64,000 nucleotides of DNA, taken from the NCBI RefSeq assembly GCF_029784135.1, contig NC_073745.1:276498166-276562165 (forward strand), in the 5' to 3' direction. Shown one piece after another: positions 56,857-64,000 of the stretch (the first letter of the stretch is position 1; every line of letters starts with the position of its first letter). The DNA is from Toxorhynchites rutilus septentrionalis. Its lineage: Eukaryota > Arthropoda > Insecta > Diptera > Culicidae. The translations under genes were made by a program, and so were the position numbers. The notes under the pieces are model-generated. The model did not search any database, was not told where the DNA came from, and saw nothing but the letters and a program-made list of their open reading frames with translations.

Positions 56857-59800
56857 GATCATTTTCATTGGCAACCTAATATGCATTAACTGGTCATTTA
56901 TATATTGGCTTTCAAAAAAAAAAAAAAAAATCATCACAATGTAGATTATTGATGAGTGATGAATTTATTTAAAATTTTCATGAGATATAGACCGTTCATT
57001 CCTGATCCACTGTACACCACAATTGTTTTTGTTTCCTCATTTATATATGCATAAACACTGCTATTATATTAGTTCAAATGATCGGGCCCTAGCAGAAAAT
57101 ACGTTGAACATAAAAGAAAATTGCTCCAATTCACGATTCCATCTTACGAGGTCCATCTTACGAACAGGTTTCCATTTATTCCTCAAAGTCAGTTAACCCG
57201 ACCGGATTCACTATTCAGTGAATGCTAAATTCCCACAATTTATTCAAATCATAATCTTCTCGCCACAATTACGTCGGCGATTCAGTTCTCCACCTTGCGA
57301 TGGGTTCCACATGCGAAAATAGTGGCCAACAGAGTTTCAGTGTTTTCCTCGCTCGTAAACCTTGCGTTCAGTTCCGAGTGTCGACGGTCGACTCAAGAGC
57401 TGGACAGGCGGCGGCGGCACAAATGCCGGCAGCGCCACAAGCGCCGCAAAGTCAACGTTTCTCTAGCCGGCGACCGATAAATTTAAATTACAGTTACATT
57501 TTAGATTTATTGTACAATGTCGATGAATAATTATTGTGCAACACATGTACCGGCTCTGTGCATATATTTTTTCGTTGCCTCGCGGCTTTCACTCACTCCC
57601 CAAGTGCTTCGTGTCATATTATTGTGTCGTTCTATACAGCACTTTGCCGGTGCAATATGGCCGAACCTTCGTGTGTTTGTCGCCATGCCCCATTATACAT
57701 TATCCCTGGCCGGAGAATTCCTCCTTTTACTCCGTTCAATTGTGGCCCCCAAGCAGATTCACCACGGAAAAGGATGCAATACGTATATTATTTATATGCT
57801 AGCCCCACCCCCAGCGGGCAAAACTTTTCGCACTGACCCCAATCCTTCGCACGGACAATTTTCCAGCAGATTTCAATTAAATTATGAAATACAATCACGC
57901 AAGTCACATATAATTAAAGCGATTTCCCTGAGCCTAGGAAACTACGTACTCACCGGTTGTTGCTGGCAGTGCCACTGCAACAGTTTGTGAAACTCGTAAT
58001 TATCGTTATTTTTCCTTGGTCCACCACCGAACATAACCGGCCGACGGGTTTCTACCCGAGACGAGACCGCCGTGGATTGAAAGGAGTGGAAGTGGGTGGG
58101 TGGTTGCTGGGCGTAGGTTCAAATCCAACCACTGACATGTACCGACCTCAGCTTTGTGCAACAATGCTCCAGTGGCTCTGGGCTTCCATCATAATCTGAT
58201 GCTAATTTATCCCTCACAATCGGTGACCGCGAGCCCACGATACTCTCGATGTGTTCGCACTCTGCTCGGGCTTAAGTCCAATTTTCATTTTCATTTTACA
58301 ATTATGTAAATTAGAAACCAAGCACCACACCACCGCTGGGAGCAACGCATGTTGCACCCGGCAAACGAAGGCACGGTTTCTGTTCTGAATTGGCCGGGTC
58401 AGCTCGGAGAACCCCGGCCTGCGGTTTGCAACGTGGCTGAAATTGGAAAATCGAGGCGGAAAAAATTGCTGAAATTATGCTCCCCCCTTTGCAGACCACG
58501 TGACTCATGCGGACCGTTCGATTGTTCGGAGGTGTGAAACGTGGAAGGTTGTTGGCGGGGAGCTTAGGATAATTCACGTTTTATTTGTTGTTTAGAAATC
58601 GAACTTGAGCGGAGTTAGAAGATTAAATTGACAGTTTTAACAATAAGCTTCCGTTGCTCATAGAATCCCTCATGAATCATATGCAATCGTTTATTTATTC
58701 GTTTTCATTCAAAAGTAGTTACAATGTTGTTTTACAATGATAGTTACATTCTATCATGTTTCACATATTACTTTGTTTTACAAAATATCAGCCTCAATGC
58801 TTCAAACGCCAATGCATGAAATAGTTATTGAGCTGTTTCACCGCAAAATTTTTTCATAAAGTTAATTTTTGTATTTTTTGCACATGTTTGCTTGATAGAT
58901 AGGTCGCCGCTCTCGACGGCGGGTTGGCGGTCGACTCGGTTCCTTATTCTCGTCCAAACGAGGATAAGTATTCTCACAAATGGGTACTTCTTCACCATTA
59001 CATTGACTTCACAGTTAATTTCATGAGGAAAAAATAAATTCAGAATAATAATTGCGCTCCAGTGGCATTTACACGTAAGTACATCAAATCCCAAATGCGC
59101 ATTTTTTTAGTACTCAAATAAGAAAACACTGCAAACAACAAGGCCAACAGCATTGTTGTCACATGACTATAAAATTATATTATTTCATTCGCTTGTTTAC
59201 CTCTTCAGCTGATGTTGGATGGTGTCTCTTTCAAATGCAACGAGTTAAATATGCCATTACCTTTTGTCGTGATTGTTTTATAAGGTGTTTGTATTGATTT
59301 CAATGAAACATAATGCTAGAGAGAGAAGATATTTCTTCGCGTGAGCTTCTGTTATATTTGGTTTTTTTTGTACGTTTTTTTTTAGTACGTAGTCTTTCAG
59401 GAATGGTGCCAAATCAGAAAACAGGTCACGTTTTTATGAAATAAAGTTAACGTCAATAACTATTTTCACTGTGAACGAATACTTATGATTTGCATACCAA
59501 TCAAATCGGTAATTCTCTAAGATTAGTTTGATATGCTATACATTACAATTCGCAAATTTATAAACGGTTTAAATTCATGAAAACTGAAAGAACTTCTTTT
59601 TTTCCCATACATTTGTTTTGCTGATTTGTATGCTAACCCTAACCGTATTTCGAATGCTTGTAATTCGGACATTTCTTAACAGATCGGAAAGATCAATTGA
59701 TAGGAAATATTTCTACGCGTCTATCACAATTAATAAAATGTTATTTTTCATGAGATGAACAATTGAATAGCTGTAAAATGTCAAGCGTTATCTTAACGCC

Positions 59801-60144
59801 CTGACTGCCCCGTTTTACGGTTTCCCCAACACTAAAATGACCAGATGGTCAGAGGTCTAACGCTGGACACAAAAAACAAAACGATATGTATATACGTTAT
59901 GTGAACATAAACTGTAGTTTAGCGAGTCTAAACAGATCAGTATTATTTCTTTCTGAGTATCGGCACTCAGTTGTGATTTTTCGGTGGTTTAGATTTTGTT
60001 TACGCCTGACAATCACTCGCTCAATCAGAGCATTTACGCCTGGCATGCACGATTCAAATTCTAAAATTTTCTTCAAATTACCGAATGGAATGCTTGAAAA
60101 TTCCAATTCATTTTTCATCGATTTTAGCGTTAACGTATGCATTC
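56857..60144. other. Long stretch without recognisable gene
   Basis: 57250-58560 is more GC-balanced, with several overlapping frames of 70-157 codons on one strand, but none has a recognisable domain or a consistent frame. A family X-derived segment lies at about 59394-59640 (GGTGCCAAATCAGAAAACAG, AAAGTTAACGTCAATAACTA). A 17-A run is at about 56913-56929, just after the preceding element. Confidence 0.4.
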
Positions 60145-61010
60145 AAAAAAATGGACTAATTTCGGATGGCGATGAAAGATAATTTATAGGAACAAATTTT
60201 CTTTAAATTTTACGTTTATTAAGTCTACAACAAAAAATGATTCAAGGCTGTTGATTCGCAGAAGCACTGTCAAGCAACTTGATGATTTTTCCATACTGCA
60301 AGCTCCACCCCACAGCGAAGAAGTTGGACATCCTGAGGCACCTTGTGTCCGTCGCCGATCTGGTATTTACAATTACATCTCTTTGCCGCTCCTTAAGCCA
60401 GGAAATCGAAGCAAAGGAGCCAAACGGTGGAGAAGAATCTGGCCAAAATGGACATTTTTATGCGGAAGCGTCAGACGAGACCGGCCGTATCTGAGCAGCA
60501 GGCAATCACCCAGAAGGTAGCTTGAGGTGCTGGTGAAAAACTTCTTTCTGGCGAAAGAAGTGAAAAACTTCTTTTCGTACTCATAATGAAGGACGAGACG
60601 TACTTGATGCTCGAATTCAACGAATGGCCGGGGACCGGGTACTTTACGTTCCCCAGGTTAGCGATGACGTCGAATATATCATTCACATCAAGTTCTCGAA
60701 GAAGGTCCTTCTCTGACTGACGTGAAGGGAATGCCCAAGCCGCTCTTCTTTCGAGTCATATGGTGACCGGGGAGATATATAGTACGAAGTGCTTGCCGGA
60801 GTTGGGAAGGTGATGTGGTCTTTATGCCGAACCTGGGATCAGCCCATTATGCTAAAAGATCACTGGAGGATGGATCGGCTGGAGATAAATATTGTCGCAA
60901 TGACCACCAACCTTCCCAACATTCCCCAGCTGCGCCCGATAGAAAACATTTGGGCGAATGGCCAAAATAGAGAGACAGACGACCACCAAAGCCACGAAAA
61001 GGTAAACTAA
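60145..61010 (+). pseudogene. DD37E-type transposase, heavily decayed
   Basis: The block starts with the shared terminal motif AAAATGGACTAATTTCGGAT. In changing frames it reads MKDETYLMLEFNEWPGTGYF (first catalytic region), FSKKVLL, STKCLPELGKVMW, FMPNLGSAHYAKRSLE and NIPQLRPIENIWA (final glutamate). The second catalytic aspartate, expected in WPDL, is asparagine here (MPNL). There are at least four frame changes. It is related to the copies at 39.1 and 44.1 kb and more distantly to the ITmD37E element at 61.5 kb. Confidence 0.75.
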
Positions 61011-61496
61011 CACGCCGATTTACAGTTATGATTTATACACCATAGGTGGTGTAAAAAAAACAAACTTTTATTTATCGAACTTTTTATTATAAAGTCAACT
61101 TAGATACTAACTCTAGTTCCCTGTCGCTAAGCCTTTTATAACTATAAATTTCTAAGTCAGCATAATTCAATCTTGGTTGGTTCCCATTCATGATGTGTCG
61201 TGTTGAATCTGGTTCTCCGGATTCTGCTGACGATGTCTTCTATGGCGATAGCGCTGGAATTTGTTTTGGCATCGTACGGTTCGTTGGAAATGTTTACATG
61301 ATGACTGCGCGGCTCGATGATTCTCTGACCTTGATGTGTAGTGTGGATTGTTGTGCTGCTGGGCTGGTTTCCGTACATAACTATACATCTTTTCATTGGC
61401 CATGGTTCAGGTTCTGGCCAACTTCCGTAAGACCGCCCAGCGCTTCATTTGCGATACTTCATCAAACAACCTTGCCTCTTCCTGTCGAGTATACAC
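61011..61496. other. Spacer with an unassigned minus-strand frame
   Basis: A minus-strand frame at 61157-61396 (79 codons) and an adjoining frame upstream containing EEARLFDEVSQMKRWAVLRK look protein-like in composition. I cannot assign them to any family. They may be the tail of another TE. Confidence 0.3.
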
Positions 61497-62800
61497 TAAA
61501 GGGTGTGTCACATCAAATTGCATCACGGAAAAAACGCTGTAGAAATTTAATTTTTAGGAATTATATCTTCAGCTTTTGCTTATAATCAGATAAGAGTGTA
61601 TAGATCACGTTGGCCATGCTTCACTGTCAATTTTTCGTAAATTTGGAAAAATGTCGTCGAACGAAAAAGAGCGTCGTGAATTAATCCTGCGCATTCATTT
61701 CGAGAATCCGGAGTTGTCACATCGGGACATCGGTAAGATGCTGGGAATCGTCCAATCCACGGTCAGCAGAGTACTAAAACGATACTTCGAGAACCTAACC
61801 ATCGACCGGAAGGTGAAGAACGGCAAAAATGGATGCTCCGTCAGTGAAAAAGATCACAAGCGCGTAGTTAAGCAGTTTAGACGTGATCTGAGAAGTTCGG
61901 TCCGGGATGTCGCCAATAAGCTGAATTTGTCAAGTTTATTCGTCCAGCGGACCAAGCAGCGGGAGGGCCTGCGTACATACAAGGTTCAGAAGGCTCCTAA
62001 CCGCGACGAAAGGCAAAACATGGTGGGGTAGACGCGAGCCCGGAAGCTGTACACCGAAATGCTGACGAAGCCGCATTGCCTGGTAATGGACGACGAAACC
62101 TACGTCAAAGCGGACTTTCGTCAGCTGCCGGGCCTGTTGTTCTTCTCCGCAGAGGACAAATTCAGCGTTCCGGAGGAGATTCGCAAGCAGAAACTATCCA
62201 AGTTTGCCAAAAAGTACATGGTGTGGCAAGCGATCTGCTCTTGCGGAAAGCGGAGCGCCCCCTTTGTAATGACCGGCACGGTAAACGGGCAGGTTTACCT
62301 TAAGGAGTGCCTACAGAAGCGCTTACTACCACTATTGAAGCAGCACGAGGGCCCGACCATCTTCTGGCCGGATCTCGCTTCGTGCCACTATTCAAAGGAC
62401 GTGTTGGCGTGGTACGAAGCCAACGGGGTCACTTTCGTGCCAAAGGAAATGAACCCGCCCAACGCGCCGGAGCTTCGCCCAATAGAGAAATATTGGGCGA
62501 TTATGAAGCAGGCCCTCCGGAAGAACCCAAAAGTTGTCAAATCGAAGGCGGACTTCAAGAGAAAATGGATTTCTGTTCAAAAAAAAAACTACAACCTGAC
62601 GTTGTACAGAACCTTATGGACGGGGTAAAGAGGAAGGTGCGAGCATACGGGCTTGGGCTCGAAGTATGAATAAAAAGAAAATGCCGAAAGTTTTTTAATA
62701 GTTTTTATTTTACTGTCTAAAATTTTCAAAAGGATCGGTCTACTGGGTGAATTTCTACAGCGTTTTTTCCGTGATGCAATTTGATGTGACACACCCTTTA
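61497..62800 (+). mobile_element. ITmD37E transposon, full length
   Basis: TIRs of at least 40 bp begin AAGGGTGTGTCACATCAAAT at 61499 and end with the complement at 62798. TA is duplicated at 61497-61498 and 62799-62800. The 1,300-bp element holds one transposase frame with one stop and one frameshift. A DD37E Tc1/mariner family has been described from mosquitoes, which supports the organism call. Confidence 0.92.
61651..62669 (+). pseudogene. ITmD37E transposase, one stop and one frameshift
   Basis: The ATG at 61651 opens MSSNEKERRELIL and two helix-turn-helix motifs (LSHRDIGKMLGIVQSTVSRV and SSVRDVANKLNLS). An in-frame TAG at 62029-62031 follows RQNMVG. The same frame continues with the catalytic domain: VMDDETYVK (first D), TIFWPDLASCHYSKD (second D) and NAPELRPIEKYW (E), with 37 residues between the second D and the E. 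In an A run at about 62581-62589 the frame shifts. The natural C terminus (LQPDVVQNLMDGVKRKVRAY) lies in the adjacent frame, ending at 62669. All catalytic residues are present. Confidence 0.93.
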
Positions 62801-62869
62801 ATATCAAATTATATTCAGACACAATTCGGCGAAACTTTTTTATTGGTATAGATATAAGCAGATATAGAA
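62801..62869. other. Short flank between the ITmD37E element and array 3
   Basis: AT-rich sequence without any feature I can name. Confidence 0.3.
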
Positions 62870-63265
62870 CATTTTTATGGGACCCCCTCTCCATTCCAGA
62901 GGAGGGAGGGGTGTCATACCATTATAGAAACATTTCTCATACCCAAAGCAGAAATTTGTGTTTAATTTGTATGACAGCCCACCCTTAGAGAGCGGGAGGA
63001 GTGTCTAACCACCATAGAAATATTTATTGCATCCTAAAACCTTCACATGCCAAATTTGGTTTCGTTTGCTTGATTAATTCTCGAGTAATTCAGAAATTTG
63101 TGTTTTGTTTGTAGGGCAGCCCCCCCTTGGAGAGGGGGTGGAGAGTCTAACCACCATAGAAATATTTATTACACCCTAAAACCTCCATATGCCAAATTTG
63201 GTTTCATTTGCTTGATTAATTCGCGAGTAATGTAGAAATTTGTGTTTCATTTGTATGGCAGTAAA
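62870..63265 (-). repeat. Tandem array 3 (inverted), about 2.7 units
   Basis: Inverse copies of the same roughly 150-bp unit occur here. CATATGCCAAATTTGGTTTC-like and TAATTC(T/G)CGAGTAAT motifs repeat near 63050 and 63190, each followed by AGAAATTTGTGTTT. The orientation is opposite to arrays 1 and 2. Confidence 0.82.
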
Positions 63266-64000
63266 ATTTGAGACATATAAAAAAATCAACCTTCGAATTC
63301 AAATGGAATTGCTGTTTATCAAACTTTCTGCTTCCTACAACTCACTTTGACTTCAGCAACCACATTCGGTCTGCTGTTCGATTCGCTAGACGCCCGAAAA
63401 TCTGACAATCAAACGGGGAAGGCATCATTATTATCCCGCAAAGACACATCAACCCGTCGAGGCTTAGCCGTAAGCTGCATAGCTAAAGACCCGGTCGACC
63501 AAGCAATCCAATCACCCCTCAGCAGGACCGCAGGCAGGTGTGGCTCCCGACGAGGAACGGTGAGCGGTATTTGTGGAATCTCCTCCTGTCTCCTGTCTCC
63601 TGCCTTCGAGTTCTCCGCGGCGCAGCGCAGCGCTAGGTGAGAAATGCGAGATATCGCTCTCCACGACGAAATATAGGGTTTCATAAAATTTAATGATGCT
63701 GCGACCACTCTGAAATAGATATGGCACCATTTCAGCGCTGAGCAGAAGCATCTGTTTGTCAGTGCCAGAGGTTCACACATATGGTTAAACAAATGGAGTG
63801 CCATTCTCGGGCGGTGGGATAGCCGGCTGCTACCGGGAAACAATATAAAGGTAGCGCGGAGATAAATCCAACCTCCAACCTCTCTCTTTCCTCGCAGGGC
63901 AACCCGATGACTGCCGGTCGAGTGGTGGTGTTGGCACGATTTCGGATAAAGTCCATTTGGGGTTTCGAATCTGGTTGTCTATTTGGGGCTGAAATTGAAG
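63266..64000. other. Unrecognised DNA at the window end
   Basis: The base composition becomes more balanced, with GC-rich tracts near 63590-63640 (GCGGCGCAGCGCAGCGC). A pyrimidine tract ending CAG at about 63897 could be a splice acceptor, but the frames after it resemble nothing I know. No gene can be claimed. Confidence 0.35.

Noticed and set aside
57300..57990. Cluster of overlapping open frames as a host exon
   Set aside because: Three plus frames are open at once, none has a domain or consistent splice signals, and GC-balanced DNA makes chance frames longer.
61157..61396. Minus-strand frame as part of a retroviral-like or LTR element
   Set aside because: No LTR, protease, RT or other marker motif is present; composition alone is not enough.
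63890..64000. Splice acceptor and exon start at the right edge
   Set aside because: The pyrimidine tract and CAG are suggestive, but the following frame matches nothing I know and the window ends too soon.
1..64000. A novel defence or metabolic gene system
   Set aside because: I looked for clustered, co-oriented genes with unusual domains. Every supported coding region is a known type of transposon or retrotransposon protein.

Overview
The window looks like repeat-rich nuclear DNA from a culicine mosquito, probably an Aedes-type genome. The base composition is AT-rich, there are no bacterial-style operons, and every convincing protein-coding stretch belongs to a transposable element (TE). 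The mosquito assignment rests on recognised families: a tRNA-headed SINE of the Feilai type, I-clade and Loa-clade non-LTR retrotransposons with RNase H domains, and a DD37E Tc1/mariner transposase of the ITmD37E type. I found no convincing host gene exon.

Layout. 1-8 kb: a SINE with target-site duplications (TSDs), a palindrome-ended element (family X), a MITE, an almost complete mariner (DD34D) and a LINE 3' stub. 8-12 kb: a broken Loa-clade element, then a 150-bp tandem array and a Helitron-like 3' end. 12.8-16.8 kb: no recognisable gene. 16.8-21.3 kb: a Helitron coding remnant cut by a degraded SINE, a half mariner, and a pogo-like TIR element carrying a Tc1 fragment and a Harbinger-like MITE. 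22.5-31.3 kb: a three-level nest in which a mariner is split by a LINE that is itself split by an I-clade element. 31.4-36 kb: a family X element carrying a retrotransposon ORF1 start, a second tandem array and a fold-back element. 36-44 kb: a Tc1-like element with very long TIRs, MITEs and another family X copy. 44-46.5 kb: a DD37E-type transposon split by a 1.4-kb insertion with a 24-bp TSD. 47.6-53.7 kb: a nearly intact I-clade element. 54.6-55.9 kb: a 5'-truncated I-clade element with a snap-back 5' end. 56-64 kb: a MITE, a decayed DD37E relative, a near-complete ITmD37E element and a third, inverted tandem array.

The elements do not form a pathway. They are layered insertions whose order can be read from nesting and TSDs. 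The most informative observations are the three-level nest, the two I-clade copies with closely matching ORF2 but unrelated 5' regions, the 24-bp TSD insertion, the snap-back truncation and the recurrent family X termini. I saw no candidate for a new defence or host pathway.
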